DNA of 11,613 nucleotides from Methanomicrobiaceae archaeon UBA436. Lineage in GTDB: Archaea; Halobacteriota; Methanomicrobia; Methanomicrobiales; Methanoculleaceae. The notes beneath the pieces were generated by a model. That model saw only the letters and a list, made by a program, of their open reading frames with translations. It was not told where the DNA came from and made no database searches. The stretch lies in assembly GCA_002497965.1 (NCBI GenBank), contig DAFR01000029.1, positions 10,429-22,041 of the forward strand, written 5' to 3'. Shown here piece after piece: positions 1-6,678 of this stretch. How positions within the stretch are numbered: position 1 is the stretch's first letter; each line of letters starts with the position of its first letter. The translations under genes were made by a program, and so were the position numbers.

Positions 1-50
1 CCATCCGGCCTCCTCCCGCGCCCTCCCTCGGGGCGGGCTGTGTGCGGCGA

Positions 51-70
51 CGCCCCCCCACGCCCCCCCC
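51..70. repeat. C-rich decamer, two imperfect tandem copies
   Basis: Two tandem ten-base units, each a CG followed by seven or eight C, make a short low-complexity tract: C7 at 53-59 and C8 at 63-70. It lies in the non-coding left end, upstream of the first KaiC-like gene. Nothing else in positions 1-160 can be assigned. All three forward frames are open for a while, but none shows a recognisable protein. The tract is prone to slippage and to sequencing error. No function is assigned. Confidence 0.6.
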
Positions 71-164
71 AGAATCCGTCCATGAAGGTTTATCGAACCG
101 GTGAAGTATTGATCTGGTGTCCCCATTATGGCAGCAATATCCCCCGCCACCCTTGAACCAGAAC

Positions 165-173
165 GTTTTAATG
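165..173 (+). promoter_or_regulatory. Probable TATA box of the KaiC-like gene pair
   Basis: The AT-rich element GTTTTAATG stands out from GC-rich surroundings. Its centre is about 27 bases before the ATG at 196. Archaeal transcription starts roughly 22-27 bases downstream of the TATA centre, so the transcript would begin at or next to the start codon. No Shine-Dalgarno sequence is visible before that ATG, which fits leaderless translation. This is an inference from spacing only. Confidence 0.45.
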
Positions 174-195
174 CTCTACATGTAATGAATGTATC

Positions 196-1035
196 ATGCA
201 CGACCGCCTCCTGATGAGGATGCCGACGGGTATACCTTCACTCGATCCTGTCCTGGATGGCGGTGTTCCTCCGGGTTCGGTTGTGCTCCTCCTCGGGGAG
301 CACGGTGCCGGCAACGTGGAGTTCGTGCAGACCTCTCTTATGCACCTGACCCAGCTGAAGCGAGCGGGGCAGACCGGTGGCGAGCGGCTGCTGGTCCCGC
401 CGAGCATCTCCTATGTGACGATCACCAGGATGCGGGAAGATATACTGAGGGAGGTTGCGCTCTCTTTTAACCCGGATCTCTACGACCAGCTCGGGGAGGG
501 GATCCTCTTTCATGACCTCTCGGAGTTCTACTTCGATGCCAGCATCGTTCCGCCAGGCTGGTATGGGGCAGGCACCGTCATGGAACGCCTGCAGAAGAAA
601 CAGCGCAGGGAGGGTGGCGGCATCCTTGCAGAACTTGCGGGTGTGCTCAAGGTGCTCCCCGAGGATGGGTTGATAGTCCTGGACTCCCTGACCGATATCA
701 CGCCGTCGCTTGCAGAGGGTGAGGATTGGCACACCTTTATCGCTTTCCTGCGCGGACTGCAGCGTGCGGCTAAAAACTGGAACTGCACCATCTTCCTTTT
801 GCTCGCCTCCGGTATACTTGATAGGTCGCGGGAACTCGAGATTGCTGACTGTGTCGATGCCACGTTCATTTTCCAGTGGGAGGAGAGCGGCGCACAGCGC
901 CGGCAGCGGGTCATGTACTTCGGGAAGTTCCGGGGCGTGATGACCCGGCTTGAGGATAAGAACCTGGTAAAGTTTGCGGTCTCTATATCGGCGAAGGGAG
1001 GTTTTGAGGTCAGGAACATCAGGATGGTGGTATAA
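196..1035 (+). CDS. KaiC/RadA-like RecA-superfamily protein with degenerate Walker A
   Basis: This 279-residue protein has the layout of a single KaiC domain (COG0467-type, RecA fold). The N-terminal TGIPSLD motif is at residues 11-17, the P-loop region at 34-42, a Walker B strand ends at Asp163 in the sequence LIVLDSLTD, and the C-terminal strands are typical. The P-loop reads GEHGAGNVEF: the lysine expected after GxG, which binds phosphate, is Asn40, and the next Thr/Ser is Val41. The paired glutamates that normally follow the next strand in KaiC proteins are not evident; the stretch reads YVTITRMRED. From family knowledge, loss of these residues should abolish or strongly reduce ATP hydrolysis, so a regulatory or scaffolding subunit is the likely role. 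I chose ATG 196 because of the TATA spacing; ATG 214 or 220 is possible. The next gene encodes an intact paralogue 29 bp downstream. Cellular target unknown. Confidence 0.85.
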   Translation: MHDRLLMRMPTGIPSLDPVLDGGVPPGSVVLLLGEHGAGNVEFVQTSLMHLTQLKRAGQTGGERLLVPPSISYVTITRMREDILREVALSFNPDLYDQLGEGILFHDLSEFYFDASIVPPGWYGAGTVMERLQKKQRREGGGILAELAGVLKVLPEDGLIVLDSLTDITPSLAEGEDWHTFIAFLRGLQRAAKNWNCTIFLLLASGILDRSRELEIADCVDATFIFQWEESGAQRRQRVMYFGKFRGVMTRLEDKNLVKFAVSISAKGGFEVRNIRMVV

Positions 1036-1064
1036 CAACGGCGCTAAGGGCGAGGTTCGGGGTT

Positions 1065-1730
1065 GTGGGGCTCGACACGATGCTCTCGGGAGGGCTTATT
1101 GAGAATAGCATATGTGCGCTTGTCGGGACGTACGGCACCGGGAAGACGATGCTTGCACTCCAGTTCGCCTATGAGGGTCTCTCCCGCGGTGAGAAGGTGA
1201 TCTACATCAGCCTTGAAGAGCGGGAGGAACACCTCCGCGCCACGATGGCGCAGAAAGGATGGGATCCCGGGGCGTTTGGCGACCGATTTTACCTCCTCAA
1301 ACTTGATCCGACTGATTTCAACCTTGCGATCAACAGCATCAAGAATGAACTTCCCGCTCTCATCGAGAGCACGGGGGCTTCAAGAGTGGTCATCGACCCG
1401 ATATCCCTGTTTGAGGGGCTTTTTGAGGATGAGTCCGAGCGGCGGCGGGAGATGTTCTGGTTTGTGGAGGTGATGCGGGATGAGGCCTGCACCCTGGTGC
1501 TGACAAGTGAGACCTGTCCTGGAAACCCGGAGGAGAGCAGGTACGGCATCATCGAGTACCTGGCCGATACGGTGATACTTCTGCGCTACATCCGCTCTCC
1601 GGGGCTCACCGAGGTCCACCTGGTCCTTGAGGTCGTGAAGATGCGCCGCTCGGCTCATTCGCGTGAGATCAAACCGTTTGAGATCCTCCAGGACGGTATC
1701 CTCGTCCACTCGGAGGCAAGCCTCTTTTGA
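1065..1730 (+). CDS. KaiC/RadA-like RecA-superfamily ATPase (intact Walker motifs)
   Basis: This is a single KaiC-like ATPase domain of 221 residues. Walker A GTYGTGKT is at residues 21-28 (Lys27), the catalytic Glu pair at 51-52 (ISLEEREEHL) and Walker B RVVIDPIS at 107-114 (Asp111). The family C-terminal pattern KMRRSAHSREIKPFEI follows. Such proteins are ATP-driven hexameric switches in archaeal signalling; the specific partner is unknown. The start is GTG 1065, with GAGGT at 1052-1056 eight bases before it, a good archaeal ribosome-binding site. The same frame is open back to 1008 and encodes ARFGVVGLD, the usual N-terminal motif of the family, but it has no ATG, GTG or TTG before 1065. 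The annotated protein therefore starts in the middle of that motif. It is probably co-transcribed with the preceding degenerate paralogue and ends convergent to the bofA-like gene. Confidence 0.88.
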   Translation: MGLDTMLSGGLIENSICALVGTYGTGKTMLALQFAYEGLSRGEKVIYISLEEREEHLRATMAQKGWDPGAFGDRFYLLKLDPTDFNLAINSIKNELPALIESTGASRVVIDPISLFEGLFEDESERRREMFWFVEVMRDEACTLVLTSETCPGNPEESRYGIIEYLADTVILLRYIRSPGLTEVHLVLEVVKMRRSAHSREIKPFEILQDGILVHSEASLF

Positions 1731-1769
1731 CCTGCGGTGTGCCGGCTGGAGGCTGTAGAAAAGCCGCTC

Positions 1770-2033
1770 TCAGATCGTGATCCCGATAAGGTGGAGGAGC
1801 ACCAGGATGAGGGCGCCGGGCAGCCCTCCAAGAGCGCATATGAGTATTGTCACAAGTGAGATCTGGATATCGGGCGCACCAAACCAGGCGAGGACGCTGA
1901 AGTAGTTCAGGGCCCAGAGCGTGATGAGGCCGGCGATGGCGTTGATGACAAGCGTCAGCGCCTTCTTCATCAGGTAGTAAAGCGCTGCGGCTATCGCAAC
2001 TGCAAGAAGGATGGCAAGGATCTCTTCCATCAT
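1770..2033 (-). CDS. BofA-family small membrane protein
   Basis: This is an 87-residue, very hydrophobic protein with about three membrane segments (roughly residues 4-22, 25-50 and 57-83). The central NAIAGLITLWALNYF and the later LICALGGLPGALILVLLHLIG match the pattern of the BofA family (pro-sigmaK processing inhibitor). In Bacillus, BofA holds the site-2 protease SpoIVFB inactive in a membrane complex. A methanogen has no sigmaK or sporulation, so the archaeal member must act on something else. Its position as last gene of an operon with the membrane protease LonB and the TldD/PmbA protease pair makes a membrane-protease target plausible, but this is inference. The ATG at 2031-2033 follows the pmbA TAG with no gap and in the same frame; a second ATG is the next codon. 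No strong ribosome-binding site is seen, suggesting translational coupling. Confidence 0.8.
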   Translation of the reverse strand: MMEEILAILLAVAIAAALYYLMKKALTLVINAIAGLITLWALNYFSVLAWFGAPDIQISLVTILICALGGLPGALILVLLHLIGITI

Positions 2034-3326
2034 CTATTTACCAATGATCTGCTGGTTATTTAACCGTATTGATGGAATGGTGAGCCGTCCGACGCGCCTT
2101 GCATCGTTCCCGAACCCCCCGATCTCTCCGAGCATCTCAAAGACGTTCCCTGATAGCATCGCCGCCCGGATAGGTTCGATCAGTTCCCCATCCTCCATCC
2201 AGAAGGGGTTTGAGACCTCAACCGAGAAGTCGCCGGAGAAGGGGTTTGCGGTGTGGGCCCCGACAACGTCGTGGATCCAGACTGCACGCCCATAACCAGG
2301 CTCTTTCTCCAGGGCCCCGTTGATGAAGAGGTTGTGCACCCCGATCGCCGGGGGTTCGTTCCCGGTGCGGACGGCGCTTCCAGTGCTCTCCTCACCGTAG
2401 CGGTAGCCGGTTTTGAGGTCGTAGGCAAACCCCCTGACCACACCCTGCTCGATGAAGACCAGCCGTCGGGTGGGAACACCTTCAGCATCCCAGGCGGTGC
2501 TTCCCGGCCCCGGGGCAAATGGGTCGTCGTAGACGGTTAGTAATTCGTCAAAGACCTGCTCGCCCACCCTCTCTGCCAGGGGCGATCGACCGGCCTTCAC
2601 GTTCCGCCCGGAAAGTGCCGGGACGAGAACCTGGCCGATGAGGCTTGCGGCCGCAACCGGGGAGAGGACTATATCGTATCGCCCGGTCTCTATATCGCGC
2701 CCGCCAAGAGAGCGTGCAGCAAGCATCGCAGCTCGTTCTCCGACGGCTCGGGCGTCGATATCCCTGCGGAACGGTGAGACGTCGAACTCGTAGCCGGTGG
2801 ACTGTTCCCGGATCGTCTCCAGGGAGACTCCCACCATCGTCCGTTCCATATCGTAAGAGATGCCGTTTGAGTTAGCGATCGAGAGGTGTGACCGCCCGAG
2901 ATCCGCAGACCCTCCGATGACATCCACGGGGTGCTCCGCGGCGCCGGCGAGGAGGTCATCGACCATCCTGGCTGCGTCCTCGACCGCGACTTCGAGGCCT
3001 CTGTCTGCGGAGGAGGGGACGCCTGAGAAAGCAGCCGGTCCAGGGAATCCCTCCCACCGCTGTGGGGTGGCGAGTCGGCCGCTTGCGAGCGCCGCATCCA
3101 GGCAGTCCCTCCAGCGGTCAGGGTCGCCGGTGGACGAGAACCCGATCCGCCCGTTCCTGACAGTCCGGATAGCCATGCTCCAGGCCTCCGACTCCTCGGC
3201 GACCCCGATGATCCCTTTCTTGATCTCGGTGCTGACGCTCTGCCCGCGGGCGGAGAAGACCTCAACCTCGTCTGCCAGGCGCTCACCTTCCCGGAGAACC
3301 ATCTCTATCAGGTCTTCGCCGTTCAT
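2034..3326 (-). CDS. pmbA: TldE/PmbA, partner subunit of the TldD/TldE protease
   Basis: This 430-residue protein is of the PmbA/TldD (U62) family and normal in length. The N-terminal half carries the family pattern of an early SxEIKKGI-like strand and a conserved SNGISYDME segment. The C-terminal half has AGRSPLAERVGEQVFDELL followed by YDDP and a late GxFSVEVSNPF pattern. It lacks the HExxxH zinc motif of its neighbour, as expected for the non-metal subunit. In E. coli, TldD and PmbA (TldE) form a heterodimeric metalloprotease that degrades unfolded peptides and matures microcin B17 and CcdA. The archaeal substrate is not known. It overlaps tldD by four bases (ATGA, 3323-3326), so translation is coupled and equimolar production is likely. 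It ends in TAG, immediately followed by the start of the bofA-like gene. Confidence 0.93.
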   Translation of the reverse strand: MNGEDLIEMVLREGERLADEVEVFSARGQSVSTEIKKGIIGVAEESEAWSMAIRTVRNGRIGFSSTGDPDRWRDCLDAALASGRLATPQRWEGFPGPAAFSGVPSSADRGLEVAVEDAARMVDDLLAGAAEHPVDVIGGSADLGRSHLSIANSNGISYDMERTMVGVSLETIREQSTGYEFDVSPFRRDIDARAVGERAAMLAARSLGGRDIETGRYDIVLSPVAAASLIGQVLVPALSGRNVKAGRSPLAERVGEQVFDELLTVYDDPFAPGPGSTAWDAEGVPTRRLVFIEQGVVRGFAYDLKTGYRYGEESTGSAVRTGNEPPAIGVHNLFINGALEKEPGYGRAVWIHDVVGAHTANPFSGDFSVEVSNPFWMEDGELIEPIRAAMLSGNVFEMLGEIGGFGNDARRVGRLTIPSIRLNNQQIIGK

Positions 3327-4651
3327 TCGCCGCGCCCCCCGATGATCGCGTCCTCAAGCAGGAGATGGGGCGCACCGTCACTGACCGGCACGACCTGCCC
3401 GCCTTTGCCGCAGTAGCCCGGATTCATCCTCCGGTCATCCCCGATCAGGGTGATGTTGTGGAGCGTTGTGAGGATCTCGCCCGAGAGCGAGACGTCACGG
3501 AGCATACCGGTCGTCTCGCCACCCTCAATGAGGTATCCGTACTCCGCGTTGAACTGGAAGACACCGCGGCCGGGGTCGACCTGGCCGCCCCTCGAACCGA
3601 TCAGCAGGATGCCCTCCCGGCACTCTGCCAGGATCTCCTCGCGCGTGGCGTCGCCGTTCTCGATGAAGGTGTTGCTCATCCTGACTATTGGCGGCGCCCC
3701 GTGTTCGGCGCGCGCGTGGCCGGGCATGCCGTCCCCGACCGCCGCCAGGGTCTCGCGGTTGTGGAGATAGGATGTGAGTATACCGTCACGGATGATCTCC
3801 GTCCGCTGCACCGCCACACCCTCGGCGTCAACCGGCATGAACCCGAACTCGTGCAGCGCCGGATCATCGACTATCACAAGCCCGTCGCAACCGATATGCT
3901 CGCCGATCCTCCCGCCGAGAACCGATGCTCCCTCGCGAACGAGGTCGCCCTCGCTCGCGTGGCCGACAGCCTCATGGGTGAAGACACCGGCAAGTTCCGG
4001 GTCGAGAACAGCACGCTGTATCCCGCCCTTCGGGATTTTCGCATCTAGCAGCGAGACCGCAACCTCGCCAGCCCTCCTGCCGAGGTCGTGTCTGCCCCGG
4101 AGGTTGAACCCTCTGATGGTATGTTCGCGTTCGCTGCCCATCTGCATAACCCCGTTTCTGGATGCTATCGCGACAACGGAGAACCCGGAGCGGACGGACT
4201 GATAAGAGTATTCGTTCCCTTCAGAGTCAAGAAACCTGACAGAGTCGACCCCTTCGGTGTAGTTCGCCCGTGTGTTCGTCACCCCGGGTAGCCGCGCCGC
4301 CCCCTCGATCTCAGCAAGCAGCCTGGTCTTCTCCTCGAGGTCGATCTCCCGCGGGTCCTCTCCGAGAGGAGGGATGGGGAGTGCGCCACGCGGGGCGTCT
4401 GCAAGGTCCAGGCGGTCTTTCGTGACGGCGGCAAGACGGGCAGCCTCCCTGACGAGGGTGTCGATCTCGTGTTTTGAGTCGAGGTCGACGTGATCCCGGG
4501 TGAGAATACCCCAGCCGTTCGATGCAAGCGCCCGGACAACCGTTCTATCAAAGAATGAGGTGGCTGCGGATTCGACCACCCCGTTGTCGATATCGATCCG
4601 GGTGACCTCACCGCGTACGCACCGGATATCATAGTAGCGAACGTCAGACAT
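3323..4651 (-). CDS. tldD: TldD metalloprotease subunit
   Basis: This 442-residue protein is the catalytic subunit of the TldD/TldE protease. The zinc motif HEAVGH is visible at residues 226-231 (His226, Glu227, His231) inside GVFTHEAVGHASEGD. The conserved C-terminal MNPGYCGKGGQ carries Cys414, which corresponds to the third zinc ligand described for E. coli TldD. Length is close to the family norm, so the gene looks intact. The active site is thought to sit inside the heterodimer and to accept only unfolded chains. It starts five bases after the lonB stop and overlaps pmbA by ATGA, the middle of a tight proteolysis operon. The long open frames on the opposite strand here are codon-bias shadows. 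It is presumably soluble and cytoplasmic, as no signal peptide or membrane segment is seen. Confidence 0.95.
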   Translation of the reverse strand: MSDVRYYDIRCVRGEVTRIDIDNGVVESAATSFFDRTVVRALASNGWGILTRDHVDLDSKHEIDTLVREAARLAAVTKDRLDLADAPRGALPIPPLGEDPREIDLEEKTRLLAEIEGAARLPGVTNTRANYTEGVDSVRFLDSEGNEYSYQSVRSGFSVVAIASRNGVMQMGSEREHTIRGFNLRGRHDLGRRAGEVAVSLLDAKIPKGGIQRAVLDPELAGVFTHEAVGHASEGDLVREGASVLGGRIGEHIGCDGLVIVDDPALHEFGFMPVDAEGVAVQRTEIIRDGILTSYLHNRETLAAVGDGMPGHARAEHGAPPIVRMSNTFIENGDATREEILAECREGILLIGSRGGQVDPGRGVFQFNAEYGYLIEGGETTGMLRDVSLSGEILTTLHNITLIGDDRRMNPGYCGKGGQVVPVSDGAPHLLLEDAIIGGRGE

Positions 4652-4656
4652 CAGGA

Positions 4657-6597
4657 TCAGGCCGCCGGGTGTCCGAGGTTCGGGTCAAAGATGCCGCCGG
4701 TCGAGTTGGCCGCCAGTTTCCGGAGTTTCGAGAGGAAGCCTTCACGGTTCTCGGGCACGAGCGCGTTCTGGAGAACCTCCTCTATGTGGTCAACCGGCAC
4801 AATCTCGATCATCGAGCGGTAGCGATCCTCAATAAGGACATCGTCCAGGTTTGACCGCGGTATGATCACCTTCTTGATCCCGGCTTTCGCGGCCGCCTCG
4901 ATCTTGTAGGTGACCCCCCCTATGGGGAGGACGTCGCCCCTGACCGATAGTGAACCTGTCATCGCGACGTCCTGGCGCACCGGGATGTTCTCTATCGCGC
5001 TGATCACCGCCGTCGCCACGGTCACGGAGGCTGAATCCCCCTCAATACCCCCGTAGGTGCCGATGAACTGGATGTGGATATCCATGTTGCGGATATCCCT
5101 GCCGGTGAACTTCTTGATCAGGGCACTGACGTTCTTGATCGACTCCTGGGCAATCTCCTTGAGCATCCCGGTTGCGATAACCGTCCCGTTTGCCCCCTGG
5201 TTCGGCGTCACCTCGGCCATCACAGGGAGCACGGTGCCGGAGTCGCTCCCCATCACTGCAAGCCCATTTACCCGGCCAACCCGTGTGCCCTCAACAACCG
5301 TGATATCGTAGTCGCGGCTTCTCCGGATGTATTCGTCGGAGATCTGGTCCTCGATCGAACGCGAGGCGGATTTCGCCGCGAGGACGTGTCTGGCCGTGGT
5401 TAACTCCGCGCCCTCCTGCCGGGCGAGGTCACCTGCCACGCGGATGAGACCGCCCATGTCACGGAGCTTCAGGGTCAGGTGCCCCTTCCGGTTCGAGCGC
5501 CGGCGAGCCTCGCGGAGAACCTCGAGCATGGCGCTCCGGTCAAAGTGAGGGATCTTGCCGTCGTTCTTTACCTCCTGGGCGATGAACCGGAGGAACTTCT
5601 TCCGGTTTTCGGGGGTGTCTTCCATCGTCTCGCGCATATATACCTCGTAGCCGTATCCCCGGATACGCGACCGGAGTGCGGGGTGCATCCCCTGGATGGC
5701 ATCGACGTTTCCTGCAGCAACCATCACGAACTGGCATGGGACCGGCTCGGTCCTGACCATCGCACCGCTTGAGCGTTCGCTCTGGCCGGTGATCGGGAAG
5801 GATCCCTCCTGGAGCGCGGTCAGCAGGTTCTGCTGTGAGTGGGGGGTGAGGGTATTGATCTCGTCTATGAAGAGCACGCCGCCGTGCGCCCGGTGGATTG
5901 CCCCGGCCTCTACACGGTCGTGCGCCGGTGTCTCAAGCCCCCCGCTCTGGAAGGGGTCGTGCCGGACGTCGCCGAGCAGCGCCCCTGCGTGTGACCCGGT
6001 GGCATCGACGAAGGGTGCCGTGTTATTCGAGTCGCGCGATACCAGGAGTTTTGGGACCATTGCATCTTCGCGGGGCATCGAGTATCTCAACGCCATGAAG
6101 ATGAAGGCGGCGGCTATTATGCCCATAAGCCACTGGTAGGTGATTATCGCGTAGACGATGATCCCGATGATCAGGAGCATGATGAGAGTGCTCCGCATCT
6201 GGATCTTTTTCCTGGCCTCGGCCTTGTGGGCGTTGACTATCTGCTTGCCGCGGCCAGCGGGCACGGTTCGTATGATCGGGTTGTTGCCATCTTCCGGGTT
6301 CGGGTAGACCAGTATGTCCTGGAGCTCCTCTTTTGGGAGGAGTTCGGCCATCGCCTTCGCCAGCATCGATTTGCCGGTTCCAGGGGTACCGATCATCATC
6401 ACGTGTCGGCGCTGGACCGCAGCCTTCTTGATCACCTCAACGGCATGTTCCTGGCCGATGACCTGATCTATCAGTTTCAAGGGTACATCGATATCTGAAG
6501 ATGTGCTCACCTCAAGACCGGCGAGGAGATCCGTCTCTTCCATCTCCTCATCGGTGAGATCTATGTCTGAAATTTCTGTTGGTCTTGTTGAATCCAT
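4657..6597 (-). CDS. lonB: Archaeal membrane-anchored ATP-dependent protease LonB
   Basis: This 646-residue protein carries AAA+ ATPase and Lon serine-protease domains. Numbering from the ATG at 6597: Walker A GTPGTGKS at 70-77; an insertion with two membrane helices at about 136-154 and 156-172; Walker B GGVLFIDE near 239-246; and the protease site EGDSAS with nucleophile Ser522 and general-base Lys565. The 43-residue Ser-Lys spacing equals that of Archaeoglobus LonB. Membrane helices inserted within the AAA+ module are the hallmark of the archaeal LonB form, which degrades cytoplasmic proteins from the inner membrane face. I prefer ATG 6597 over ATG 6645, because the TATA box at 6629-6636 lies between them and GAGGT (6608-6612) precedes 6597. 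It is the first gene of the lonB-tldD-pmbA-bofA operon, divergent from prs. Confidence 0.95.
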   Translation of the reverse strand: MDSTRPTEISDIDLTDEEMEETDLLAGLEVSTSSDIDVPLKLIDQVIGQEHAVEVIKKAAVQRRHVMMIGTPGTGKSMLAKAMAELLPKEELQDILVYPNPEDGNNPIIRTVPAGRGKQIVNAHKAEARKKIQMRSTLIMLLIIGIIVYAIITYQWLMGIIAAAFIFMALRYSMPREDAMVPKLLVSRDSNNTAPFVDATGSHAGALLGDVRHDPFQSGGLETPAHDRVEAGAIHRAHGGVLFIDEINTLTPHSQQNLLTALQEGSFPITGQSERSSGAMVRTEPVPCQFVMVAAGNVDAIQGMHPALRSRIRGYGYEVYMRETMEDTPENRKKFLRFIAQEVKNDGKIPHFDRSAMLEVLREARRRSNRKGHLTLKLRDMGGLIRVAGDLARQEGAELTTARHVLAAKSASRSIEDQISDEYIRRSRDYDITVVEGTRVGRVNGLAVMGSDSGTVLPVMAEVTPNQGANGTVIATGMLKEIAQESIKNVSALIKKFTGRDIRNMDIHIQFIGTYGGIEGDSASVTVATAVISAIENIPVRQDVAMTGSLSVRGDVLPIGGVTYKIEAAAKAGIKKVIIPRSNLDDVLIEDRYRSMIEIVPVDHIEEVLQNALVPENREGFLSKLRKLAANSTGGIFDPNLGHPAA

Positions 6598-6628
6598 TGC
6601 CGAGTTTACCTCTTTGATGCAGTGGTAG

Positions 6629-6636
6629 TTATATAA
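6629..6636. promoter_or_regulatory. Palindromic TATA box shared by divergent lonB and prs
   Basis: TTATATAA reads the same on both strands and sits between the divergent genes. Leftward, about 25 bases from its centre falls near 6607, giving a leader of about ten bases for lonB at 6597. Rightward, the start would fall near 6655-6660, giving prs a leader of about 20 bases that includes its ribosome-binding site. The adjoining AATTTATT on the right could provide a second, separate box for prs. Confidence 0.6.
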
Positions 6637-6669
6637 TTTATTCATCCTCGTTCAAATACTTTCTAGCAA

Positions 6670-6675
6670 AGGTGA
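6670..6675 (+). promoter_or_regulatory. Ribosome-binding site of prs
   Basis: AGGTGA lies three bases before the ATG at 6679. It matches the archaeal anti-Shine-Dalgarno sequence and fixes the start of prs. Confidence 0.7.
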
Positions 6676-6678
6676 CCC

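Noticed and set aside
15..37. Short GC inverted repeat (CGCCC / GGGCG with 7-base loop)
   Set aside because: Five-base stem in GC-rich DNA with no T-run after it; chance is a sufficient explanation.
82..156. 24-codon open frame starting ATG 82 on the plus strand
   Set aside because: Very short, no recognisable motif, no clear ribosome-binding site; could occur by chance.
238..1038. 266-residue open frame on the minus strand opposite the first KaiC-like gene
   Set aside because: Antisense to a gene with clear family motifs; the product resembles nothing, a shadow of GC-biased codon use.
1731..1769. Terminator hairpin between the second KaiC-like gene and the bofA-like gene
   Set aside because: Only a T4 run on the minus strand and no convincing stem in the 39-base convergent gap.
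3365..4048. 227-residue plus-strand frame opposite tldD
   Set aside because: tldD has the zinc motif and conserved C-terminus in the other strand; this frame has no domain.
6598..6645. Longer lonB start at ATG 6645
   Set aside because: It would place the TATA box inside the coding region and adds 16 residues not typical of LonB; ATG 6597 has GAGGT upstream.
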